NCBI GenBank assembly: GCA_003158835.1
Contig: PMLI01000508.1
Location: 1-5,362, forward strand
Direction: 5' to 3'
Length of the DNA: 5,362 bases
From: Acidimicrobiaceae bacterium
GTDB taxonomy: Bacteria; Actinomycetota; Acidimicrobiia; Acidimicrobiales; Palsa-688
A program made the translations under genes and the position numbers. Each line of letters begins with the position of its first letter. Position 1 is the stretch's first letter. Below, piece after piece: positions 1 to 5,362 of the stretch. The notes beneath the pieces were generated by a model, which did no database searches, was not told the origin of the DNA, and saw only the letters and a program-made list of their open reading frames with translations.

Positions 1-27
1 GTCCCTAGTTTCTGGCGGACGACAACT

Positions 28-549
28 ATGAAGCGCGCCCTCAAGCTCCTTGCCCCGCTGACCACGCTCAGCCTCGGGCTTACTTTCGCCTTACCAGCTT
101 CAGGCCTTCAGGCCCGGATGACGCCGTCGGTGGCTGCTGTACCCTCTTCCCTCAAGTGGGAAGCATCGATCATCCCGGCCGACTACCTGGCCGTGGGGGA
201 CTCCCTGCCCTCCGGCCCCGACGGCGACAAGTCCGGCTACGCCCTCACCGCCAACGGTATCGATAATTGGTACCTCCTTTGCGCCAAGGGCAGTCATTGT
301 GATTATCGCTTCGCCATCTTCATGTTCACCAATTCCGCGCAGAAGGCAAACGTCACCTTCAGGATCCTCTCACCCAAGGCGAAAACCGTCTACACCTACA
401 CCTGGACCTCGGACAGCCTCCCACAGGGCCCCGTATGGTTTTACGCCGACGCCACAGGGAATTTCAGCGCCACAGGCACTTATTACGCGGAGGTTTACGG
501 GAACAGCACCCTTCTGGGATGGATCCCCCTCCTGTTCACCGCCAAGTAG
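28..549 (+). CDS. small secreted protein of unknown function
   Basis: This encodes 173 residues from an ATG preceded by a weak purine-rich GGCGGA about 8 bases upstream. The N-terminus looks like a Sec signal peptide: basic MKRALK, a hydrophobic core to about residue 22, then a small-residue region (ALPASGLQA) with possible cleavage near residues 26-29 or after VAA at 37. There is no lipobox cysteine and no second membrane segment, so a released extracellular protein is expected. The mature part has only two cysteines, C85 and C91, which could form a disulfide. Its last 70 residues alternate hydrophobic and polar positions with many Tyr, Thr and Trp, ending in a GTYYAEVYGN...LLGWIPLLF pattern typical of a beta-sandwich (Ig-like) strand pair; this is inference from pattern only. 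A GDSL-like stretch (YLAVGDSLPSG, residues 53-63) is present, but no complete SGNH hydrolase follows. GC is about 54% over 241-420, far below the neighbours. I do not recognise the family. Confidence 0.8.
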   Translation: MKRALKLLAPLTTLSLGLTFALPASGLQARMTPSVAAVPSSLKWEASIIPADYLAVGDSLPSGPDGDKSGYALTANGIDNWYLLCAKGSHCDYRFAIFMFTNSAQKANVTFRILSPKAKTVYTYTWTSDSLPQGPVWFYADATGNFSATGTYYAEVYGNSTLLGWIPLLFTAK

Positions 550-578
550 CGCCCCGCCCCGGCGCCGACCTGCGCACG

Positions 579-623
579 TGGTTCATCGGGAGACAGGGGG
601 GGCCACGGCGTCCCGATGAACCA
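579..623. terminator. 13-bp inverted repeat, probable terminator between convergent genes
   Basis: The arms TGGTTCATCGGGA (579-591) and TCCCGATGAACCA (611-623) are perfect reverse complements around a 19-base loop. The stem can be extended by a G-U wobble and a C-G pair to 577/625. It lies between the stop of the secreted-protein gene (549) and the body of the minus-strand cyclic-di-GMP gene, and includes that gene's TGA (585-583). No T-run follows on either strand, so it is not a textbook intrinsic terminator, though U-poor hairpin terminators are reported in high-GC actinobacteria. The position between converging genes makes termination, or 3'-end stabilisation of one or both mRNAs, the simplest reading. 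Confidence 0.55.
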
Positions 624-2385
624 TGCCCCCCGTCCCCCGGTTGAAGGCGGCGACCTGGTCGGGCCGGACCGGCCGGGCCAACAAGAACCCTTGGCCCTCG
701 TCACACCCGAGCGCCGTGAGCTCGCCAAGTTGACGGTCTGTCTCGATACCCTCGCCGACGACCAGCATCCCGAGGGCGTGGGCCATGGCGGTGATGGCAC
801 CGATTATCTGGCGGTCCCGGTCGCTGCCACCGATCTGCTCGACAAAGCTGCGGTCGATTTTCAATATGTCCACGTTGAGCCGCTGCACGTGGGCCAGGGT
901 CGAGTACCCGGTCCCGAAGTCGTCTAGGGCCAGCCGCACCCCGAGGTCCGACAGTGCCGCCAGGGTCGTCGCCGCGTCTCCGAGCTCGCCTATGAGAGCG
1001 GTCTCGGTGATCTCGAGGCAGATCTGGGACGGGACGATGCCGTGGTCCCTGATCGATCGGGCAATGCGCTCGACCAGCGTGGGGTCAGAAAGCTGGCGCC
1101 CGGACAAGTTCACCGCCACCGTGAAGCTGTCGGGGTACTGGCCCTCGCGCATCCACTGTGCCAGCTGCCGGCAGGCCTCATCGAGGACGAAGCCGTCGAC
1201 GGCGCCGATCAAGCCGCGCTCTTCAGCCAGCGGGATGAAATCCGCCGGGGCGATGATGCCGCGGCGCGGGTGCTCCCAGCGGACGAGCGCCTCGGCCCCG
1301 CGAAGCGTTTGGCTCTCGAGCGAGAACAGGGGTTGGTAAAGGAGAAAGAGCTCTCTGTTTTCTATCGCTTTGCACACGGCGGCATCGAAGTCGTGGTTGG
1401 TCGCGGCGCGGGCACGAAGCTCGGCGTCGAAGAACCGAAAACCGTCCCGACCCGCGCTTTTGGCCTCGTACATGGCGATGTCGGCCTGTTGCAGCAGCAC
1501 GCCGGGGGAGGCCGAGGGGTCGTCGGTCACGACGACGCCGATGCTCCCGGAAACGGTGAGGTCGTTGCCTGCGTGCACGAACCTCTCGCCGATGGCGCGC
1601 ACCGCCCGGCTGGCTATCAAACGCAGGTCGTCGTCGTCCCGCAGGGCGCTGCACAACAAAACGAACTCGTCGCCTCCGAAGCGGGCCACCGTATCACCGC
1701 GCCGGGAGATCCGGGACAGGCGGCGAGCGACCTCGACCAGCACACGGTCGCCGGCCTCGTGGCCGAGCGAGTCGTTGATCACCTTGAAGTCGTCCAGGTC
1801 CACGAACAACACACCGACCCGCCCCTGAGACCGATCAAGCGAGATCAGGGCCTGGGAGAGCCGGTCCATCAGCGCCAGCCGGTTGGCCAACCCGGTGACG
1901 GCATCGTGGAGGGCCTGGTGGGCGAGGGCCTGCTCGGCCAAGACCTGTGCTGTCACGTCGCGGGAGATGCCGAAGGTGCCCACAATGCGCCCGTCGCCGT
2001 CTCGCAAAGGCAGCTTGGTGGTCGAGACCCAGGCGTCGGCGCGGTCGCGAAAGGTCTCGCGTTCGATCTTGGCCACCATGGGCTCGCCCGTGTGGACGAT
2101 CCGCTGCTCGTCCTCGAAGGCGGCCAAGGCGTGCTCGTCGCTGAAGAAGTCGAAGTCCGACTTGCCGATCACTTCGGCGATGTTGCAGCTGTGGGCCTGA
2201 TCGAGGAGGAAGCTGTCGCTGACGAGCAGGAACCTGCTTTCCAGGTCCTTGAAGAACACCCGTTCCCCCGGGGTCGCCAGCAGGTTGCGGAAACACATCT
2301 GCTCGAGGGCCCGCTGGTCCGCCATCTCGTCCGGGCGGGGACGCCGGTCGCGGCCGGCCACGGCCCCCCTTTCCCGGTCACCCAT
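583..2385 (-). CDS. PAS-GGDEF-EAL cyclic di-GMP turnover protein
   Basis: This is a 600-residue cytoplasmic protein with no signal or membrane segment. A PAS domain (about residues 35-145, with FFKDLESRF, GKSDFDFF and the closing GTFGISRDVT) is followed by GGDEF (about 150-320) and EAL (about 335-585). The diguanylate cyclase half keeps DLDDFK (196-201), ND and GH, the GGDEF signature (237-241) and an RxxD product-inhibition site (R228, D231). The phosphodiesterase half keeps EAL (365-367), N426, E458 in EITE, D488-D489 in DDFGTG, K509 in KID, E545 in EGIET and Q565. Both activities look intact; which dominates cannot be read from sequence. The PAS domain probably senses a ligand or redox state not identifiable here. 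I chose the ATG at 2385, which has AGGG six bases upstream. A TTG at 2436 would add 17 residues but lacks a ribosome site; an ATG at 2325 is also possible. It is convergent to the secreted-protein gene and divergent from the peroxidase gene. Confidence 0.95.
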   Translation of the reverse strand: MGDRERGAVAGRDRRPRPDEMADQRALEQMCFRNLLATPGERVFFKDLESRFLLVSDSFLLDQAHSCNIAEVIGKSDFDFFSDEHALAAFEDEQRIVHTGEPMVAKIERETFRDRADAWVSTTKLPLRDGDGRIVGTFGISRDVTAQVLAEQALAHQALHDAVTGLANRLALMDRLSQALISLDRSQGRVGVLFVDLDDFKVINDSLGHEAGDRVLVEVARRLSRISRRGDTVARFGGDEFVLLCSALRDDDDLRLIASRAVRAIGERFVHAGNDLTVSGSIGVVVTDDPSASPGVLLQQADIAMYEAKSAGRDGFRFFDAELRARAATNHDFDAAVCKAIENRELFLLYQPLFSLESQTLRGAEALVRWEHPRRGIIAPADFIPLAEERGLIGAVDGFVLDEACRQLAQWMREGQYPDSFTVAVNLSGRQLSDPTLVERIARSIRDHGIVPSQICLEITETALIGELGDAATTLAALSDLGVRLALDDFGTGYSTLAHVQRLNVDILKIDRSFVEQIGGSDRDRQIIGAITAMAHALGMLVVGEGIETDRQLGELTALGCDEGQGFLLARPVRPDQVAAFNRGTGGMVHRDAVAPPVSR

Positions 2386-2423
2386 CGAAAGCCCTATCGA
2401 CTTGGTCCGGGGAAACCTGAAAC

Positions 2424-2449
2424 GGAATACAAACAAAGGGGAGAGGGTT
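2424..2449 (+). promoter_or_regulatory. candidate SigR/SigH-type promoter of the peroxidase gene
   Basis: GGAAT (2424-2428) is followed after exactly 18 bases by GTT (2447-2449), in the 73-bp spacer between the divergent cyclic-di-GMP and peroxidase genes. GGAAT-N18-GTT is the established pattern for the thiol-oxidative-stress ECF sigma factors of actinobacteria (Streptomyces SigR, mycobacterial SigH). Transcription would start about 10 bases past the GTT, at or next to the ATG at 2459, giving a leaderless mRNA. A peroxidase fits that regulon. The match was found by eye, and the motif overlaps a possible ribosome site, so it remains a candidate. Confidence 0.35.
2438..2447 (+). promoter_or_regulatory. 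possible ribosome binding site of the peroxidase gene
   Basis: The purine run GGGGAGAGGG precedes the ATG at 2459 and contains GGAG and GAGG cores, 15 and 12 bases from the start. This spacing is longer than usual, so the site is usable but not ideal. It is an alternative to the leaderless reading: if transcription starts at the ATG, this run lies inside the promoter spacer and is not in the mRNA. Confidence 0.4.
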
Positions 2450-2458
2450 GGCCAGTTA

Positions 2459-2947
2459 ATGACGCTTTATGACACGACCATTTCTTCCCTCGATGGGGGG
2501 CAGCTCGAGCTCGGCCAGCTGAAGGGCAAGGCGGTACTGATCGTCAACGTGGCTTCCCGTTGCGGGCTCACCCCCCAGTACGAGGCCCTCGAGAAGCTGC
2601 ACGAGCGTTACCGGGACAGGGGGTTCACCGTGCTCGGCGTGCCGTGCAACCAGTTCGGCCAGCAGGAGCCCGGCTCGCCCGAAGAGATCGCGACCTTCTG
2701 TTCGATGACCTACGGCGTGACCTTCCCGATGACGGACAAGATCGACGTGAACGGGCCACAGCGCCATGCGCTTTACCAGCACCTCACGGCCCGAGCCGAC
2801 GCCGAGGGCGAGGCGGGGGACGTCCAGTGGAACTTCGAGAAATTCCTGGTCAGCCCGGACGGTGACATCGTGGCCCGCTTTCGCCCGCAGGTCCTCCCCG
2901 ACGCTGACGAAGTGGTCACGGCCGTAGAGTCGGTCCTGCCCGCCTAA
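2459..2947 (+). CDS. gpx: glutathione peroxidase family thiol peroxidase
   Basis: This 162-residue cytoplasmic protein is the usual length for bacterial Gpx. It reduces hydrogen peroxide and organic hydroperoxides. The peroxidatic residue is cysteine, not selenocysteine: C35 in NVASRCGLTPQY. The rest of the catalytic tetrad is present: Q69 in CNQFGQQEPG, and W124-N125 in WNFEKFLV. C63 is the family's second conserved cysteine, and C81 (ATFCSMTYGVTFP) sits where the resolving cysteine of thioredoxin-dependent members lies. By family knowledge this predicts a two-cysteine enzyme recycled by thioredoxin (or another small thiol reductant) rather than glutathione. The start is the ATG at 2459, because homology begins right there (MTLYDTTISSLDG) and any in-frame upstream extension runs into the divergent gene with unrelated Arg/Ser-rich sequence. 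The GH42 gene starts 10 bases downstream, suggesting one transcript. A possible stress promoter lies immediately upstream. Confidence 0.95.
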   Translation: MTLYDTTISSLDGGQLELGQLKGKAVLIVNVASRCGLTPQYEALEKLHERYRDRGFTVLGVPCNQFGQQEPGSPEEIATFCSMTYGVTFPMTDKIDVNGPQRHALYQHLTARADAEGEAGDVQWNFEKFLVSPDGDIVARFRPQVLPDADEVVTAVESVLPA

Positions 2948-2957
2948 GCTCTGGCCT

Positions 2958-4961
2958 GTGATCGAGCAGGTCCGGTACGGAGGCGACTACAACCCCGAGC
3001 AGTGGCCCCGCGCAGTGTGGGACGAAGACGTCCGTCTCATGGTCGAGGCCGGCGTCAACCTGGTCACGGTGGGCGTGTTCTCCTGGGCACAGCTCGAGCC
3101 CGCCGAACGCGTCTATTCCTTCGGGTGGCTTCACGAGCTGCTCGACCTGCTCGGCCAGGCCGGGATCGGGGTCGACCTGGCCACGCCGACCGCGTCGCCT
3201 CCCCCCTGGCTGTCGGTCCGCTACCCCGAGGCGCTCCCGGTCGATGCCAGGGGGGCGCGCTACAGCCACGGCAGCCGCCAGCACTTCTGCGTGTGCAGTG
3301 CGACCTACCGGACGAGGGCGCGCCGCATCGTGGAGCGGCTCGTCTCCGAGGTGGGCGAGCACCAGGCGATCGAGATGTGGCACATCCACAACGAGTACGG
3401 CTGCCACGTCCCTTACTGCTATTGCGACAACCACGCCCAGGCTTTCCGCGCCTGGCTGCAGCGGCGTTACGGGTCGGTCGAGGCCCTCAACGAGGCGTGG
3501 GGTACGGCCTTTTGGAGCCAGCGGTACGGGGACTTCGCCGAGGTGTTACCCCCGCGCCTCACCCCCACCTTCCTAAACCCCGGCCACGAACTCGATTACG
3601 CCCGCTTCAGCAACGACGCCTTTTTGGAGGAGTTCTTGGAGGAGCGCCGGGTGCTGAGATCGGCCCGGCCCGATCTCCCCGTCACGACCAATTTCATGGG
3701 GTTCTACAAGCCCCTCGATTACTTCGCCTGGGCGTCCGAGCTCGACGTGGTATCGACCGACAACTACTCCGACCCGGCCGACCCGGACGGCACGATGCTC
3801 AGCGCCATGCACTACGACCTGGTCCGTTCTCTGAACAAGAACGTGCCCTGGATGGTGATGGAACAGACCACCTCCCGGGTCAACTGGCGCCGGCACAACA
3901 GCGCCAAGGTGCCCGGCCAGATGCGCGCCCTGAGCTATCAGGCCGTGGCCCGGGGAGCGACCGGGGTGCTCTTCTTCCAGTGGCGGGCGTCGCGTGCGGG
4001 CGCAGAAAAATACCACTCGGCCATGCTCCCGCACTCGGGGGTGGCTTCGCCGGTGTGGGCGGAGGTGACCGGCCTGGGAGGCGAACTGGCACGGTTGGGG
4101 ACCTTCGACGGGGCTGGCGTCGAAGCCCGCGTCGCGATGGTGTTCTCGTGGGCCAACTGGTGGGCCCTGGAAGCCCCCGCCAAGCCGGCCAACGACCTGA
4201 CCATGGCGGACCAGCTGTCATGGATGTACCGGCCCCTCTACGAGGCGGGGGCGACGGTCGACTTCTGCCGCCCGGACGAGCCCCTCGGCCGGTACGAGGT
4301 GGTCGTGGTCCCGAGCCTCTACCTGGTGACGGCAAAGGAGGGCGCCAACCTCGTGTCGTACGTGGAGCGGGGGGGCACGGCGGTGGTGTCTTTTTGGTCC
4401 GGCATCGTCGACGAGCGCGACGTCGTCCATCTAGGGCCCTACGGCGGCCCGCTCCGGCCTCTCATCGGGTGCGAGGTGCTGGACGTGGCGCCTCTGCCCG
4501 ACGGCGAGGAACTCGAGGTGGAATGGGAGGACGGGACCAGGACGGCGGCCGGCTTCTGGACCGACGTGGCCGACGAGGGCGACGGCCATGTCCTGGCCCG
4601 CATCGCCAGCGGCCCCTGGGCCGGCCGGCCGGCGGTGGTGGAGGCCCGGCGGGGCGAGGGGCGGGCCTACTACGTGGCGGCCCGGCTCGACCCGGCCGGC
4701 CTGGAGCGCGTGTACGGCCGGTCCGGGGCGGTGCCGGCCGAGCCCTCCGTCCTCCGGTCGGGACCGGGCGTCGAGCGGGTGATGCGCGCCTCAGCCGGCC
4801 AGAGCTACGAGTTCCTCATCAACCACTCGGCCGAGGAAAGGGTGCTCGAGATCGCGCCCGGAGGCTTCGAGCTGCTGGGGGGCACCCAGATCGGCGGTCG
4901 GGTGACGCTCCCCCCGTTGGGCGTGGCCATCGTCCGCCGTGAAGACGACCGTGGTGCATGA
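2958..4961 (+). CDS. GH42 beta-galactosidase
   Basis: This 667-residue protein has no signal peptide and is probably cytoplasmic. It matches glycoside hydrolase family 42, retaining beta-galactosidases that release galactose from beta-galactosides or plant galacto-oligosaccharides. The N-terminal TIM barrel (about 1-385) opens with the family hallmark YGGDYNPEQWP and carries ATPTASPPPWL, the acid/base E146 in HIHNEYG and the nucleophile E302 in VMEQTTS. A trimerisation domain of the flavodoxin-like type follows (about 390-595, starting RVAMVFSWANWWALE), then a small beta domain to the C-terminus. Residues at the GH42 zinc-cluster positions are C111, C154 and C156, with H159 where a fourth cysteine usually stands. 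The start is GTG, 10 bases after the peroxidase stop, with no Shine-Dalgarno sequence; no upstream in-frame start exists before that stop, and homology begins at residue 6. Translation may depend on coupling to the peroxidase gene. GH42 enzymes vary in natural substrate, which cannot be assigned here. Confidence 0.95.
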   Translation: MIEQVRYGGDYNPEQWPRAVWDEDVRLMVEAGVNLVTVGVFSWAQLEPAERVYSFGWLHELLDLLGQAGIGVDLATPTASPPPWLSVRYPEALPVDARGARYSHGSRQHFCVCSATYRTRARRIVERLVSEVGEHQAIEMWHIHNEYGCHVPYCYCDNHAQAFRAWLQRRYGSVEALNEAWGTAFWSQRYGDFAEVLPPRLTPTFLNPGHELDYARFSNDAFLEEFLEERRVLRSARPDLPVTTNFMGFYKPLDYFAWASELDVVSTDNYSDPADPDGTMLSAMHYDLVRSLNKNVPWMVMEQTTSRVNWRRHNSAKVPGQMRALSYQAVARGATGVLFFQWRASRAGAEKYHSAMLPHSGVASPVWAEVTGLGGELARLGTFDGAGVEARVAMVFSWANWWALEAPAKPANDLTMADQLSWMYRPLYEAGATVDFCRPDEPLGRYEVVVVPSLYLVTAKEGANLVSYVERGGTAVVSFWSGIVDERDVVHLGPYGGPLRPLIGCEVLDVAPLPDGEELEVEWEDGTRTAAGFWTDVADEGDGHVLARIASGPWAGRPAVVEARRGEGRAYYVAARLDPAGLERVYGRSGAVPAEPSVLRSGPGVERVMRASAGQSYEFLINHSAEERVLEIAPGGFELLGGTQIGGRVTLPPLGVAIVRREDDRGA

Positions 4962-4981
4962 CCTGGGCATCCCGGCGATTT

Positions 4982-4999
4982 GACCGGGTAGCCCCGGTC
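4982..4999 (+). terminator. GC-rich hairpin downstream of the GH42 gene
   Basis: GACCGGG (4982-4988) and CCCGGTC (4993-4999) form a perfect 7-bp stem with a TAGC loop, 20 bases after the GH42 stop. No T-tract follows. The position suits a weak or factor-assisted terminator, but it could equally be a leader hairpin of the following dehydrogenase gene. Confidence 0.4.
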
Positions 5000-5009
5000 G
5001 CCTGACCGC

Positions 5010-5034
5010 CAGGACCGAGCAAGCAGGACCGAGC
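5010..5034. repeat. 11-bp direct repeat upstream of the aldehyde dehydrogenase gene
   Basis: CAGGACCGAGC occurs at 5010-5020 and again at 5024-5034, exact copies with a 14-base period, ending five bases before the GGAGG ribosome site. It might be a tandem operator half-site pair, or a small local duplication. Nothing in the sequence decides between these. Confidence 0.5.
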
Positions 5035-5039
5035 CAGAC

Positions 5040-5044
5040 GGAGG
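5040..5044 (+). promoter_or_regulatory. ribosome binding site fixing a TTG start
   Basis: GGAGG lies six bases upstream of the TTG at 5051. It is the best Shine-Dalgarno match in the window and supports the TTG as the true start, because the following codons (AIATTNPATGE) match the N-terminus of the enzyme family directly. Confidence 0.8.
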
Positions 5045-5050
5045 CGAAAG

Positions 5051-5362
5051 TTGGCGATCGCGACCACAAACCCGGCGACGGGGGAGACGGTACATCTCTT
5101 CCAAGAGATCTCCGACGAGGAGCTCGAGTCCTGCCTGGCGCGCGCTTCATCAGCCTTCAAGACGGTACGTCTGACCGGGTTCGAGGAACGGGCCGGCTGG
5201 ATGCGCCAAGCCGCCCAACTCCTGGACGCCGACCAGGAGCCCGTCGCCCGGCTGATGACGATGGAGATGGGCAAGACCGTCCGGTCGGCCCGGACCGAGG
5301 TATCCAAGTGCGCCCGGGCGTGCCGCTACTACGCAGACAACGCCGAGGCGATGCTGGCCGAC
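5051..5362 (+). CDS. gabD: NAD(P)-dependent succinate-semialdehyde dehydrogenase, N-terminal part
   Basis: The gene runs off the right edge; 104 codons are visible, from a TTG with a strong GGAGG site. The start reads (M)AIATTNPATGETV, the characteristic opening of succinate-semialdehyde dehydrogenases, followed by the MTMEMGKTV segment and KCARACRYYADNAEAMLAD, which closely resembles the mycobacterial GabD type. The enzyme would oxidise succinate semialdehyde to succinate with NAD(P)+, in GABA or other semialdehyde catabolism, in the cytoplasm. The coenzyme-binding core and the catalytic Cys and Glu lie beyond the window, so the exact substrate within the aldehyde dehydrogenase superfamily is inferred from the N-terminus only. 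The 89-base spacer with a hairpin separates it from the GH42 gene, so it may have its own promoter, although I see no convincing one. Confidence 0.85.
   Translation, partial: MAIATTNPATGETVHLFQEISDEELESCLARASSAFKTVRLTGFEERAGWMRQAAQLLDADQEPVARLMTMEMGKTVRSARTEVSKCARACRYYADNAEAMLAD

Noticed and set aside
184..219. Calling the secreted protein a GDSL/SGNH esterase
   Set aside because: Only a block-I-like stretch is present. The later catalytic block with Asp and His is absent, and 173 residues including the signal is short for the fold.
549..565. Short hairpin GCGCC...GGCGC directly after the secreted-protein stop
   Set aside because: A 5-bp stem in G/C-only sequence is easily due to chance. 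The nearby 13-bp repeat is a much better terminator candidate.
2249..2458. A 70-residue N-terminal extension of the peroxidase
   Set aside because: It overlaps the divergent gene and is Arg/Ser-rich with no homology pattern. Gpx homology starts exactly at the ATG at 2459.
1042..2472. A 476-codon plus-strand open frame antisense to the PAS-GGDEF-EAL gene
   Set aside because: Long antisense frames are expected opposite high-GC genes. The translation resembles no protein family, while the minus strand carries an unmistakable multi-domain protein.
4619..4633. GGCCGG tandem palindromic run as a regulatory or mobile element
   Set aside because: It lies in the GH42 coding frame (WAGRPA), and runs of this sort are common in GC-rich coding sequence.
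3002..4942. A 646-codon plus-strand frame overlapping almost all of the GH42 gene
   Set aside because: It is very rich in Arg, Gly, Pro and Ala, as expected from frame-shifted reading of GC-biased codons, and has no recognisable motif. The GH42 frame is certain.
4980..5008. TTGACC (4980-4985) as the -35 box of a promoter for the dehydrogenase gene
   Set aside because: No acceptable -10 box lies 16-18 bases downstream (the sequence there reads TGACCG), and the hexamer overlaps the hairpin stem.

Overview
The window comes from a high-GC bacterium. The GTG/TTG starts, the strong G/C bias at third codon positions and the mycobacterial-type succinate-semialdehyde dehydrogenase start suggest an actinobacterium, but no marker fixes the lineage. 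It is densely coding: four complete genes and one gene cut by the right edge, with no gene-free stretch longer than about 90 bases.

Layout, left to right. (1) A plus-strand gene (28-549) encodes a small exported protein of unknown function, clearly lower in GC than its neighbours. (2) Convergent to it, a minus-strand gene (583-2385) encodes a soluble PAS-GGDEF-EAL protein that makes and/or degrades cyclic di-GMP. A 13-bp perfect inverted repeat spans its stop codon and probably ends transcription from one or both sides. (3) A 73-bp divergent spacer separates it from a plus-strand thiol (glutathione-type) peroxidase gene (2459-2947). The spacer carries a GGAAT-N18-GTT match to the actinobacterial thiol-stress (SigR/SigH) promoter pattern. 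(4) Only 10 bases after the peroxidase, a GH42 beta-galactosidase gene (2958-4961) begins with GTG and no clear ribosome binding site, so the two are probably co-transcribed. (5) An 89-base spacer holds a GC-rich hairpin and an 11-bp direct repeat. It is followed by the N-terminal 104 codons of an aldehyde dehydrogenase of the GabD type (5051 to the edge), with a strong GGAGG site and a TTG start.

The genes do not form one obvious pathway. The parts are c-di-GMP signalling, peroxide detoxification, galactoside hydrolysis and semialdehyde oxidation. I see no tRNA, rRNA, CRISPR array, insertion sequence or phage gene, and no convincing new multi-gene system. The points most worth a second look are the possible stress promoter of the peroxidase gene, the compositionally odd secreted protein, the altered zinc site of the GH42 enzyme, and the repeat/hairpin structures at the two gene boundaries.
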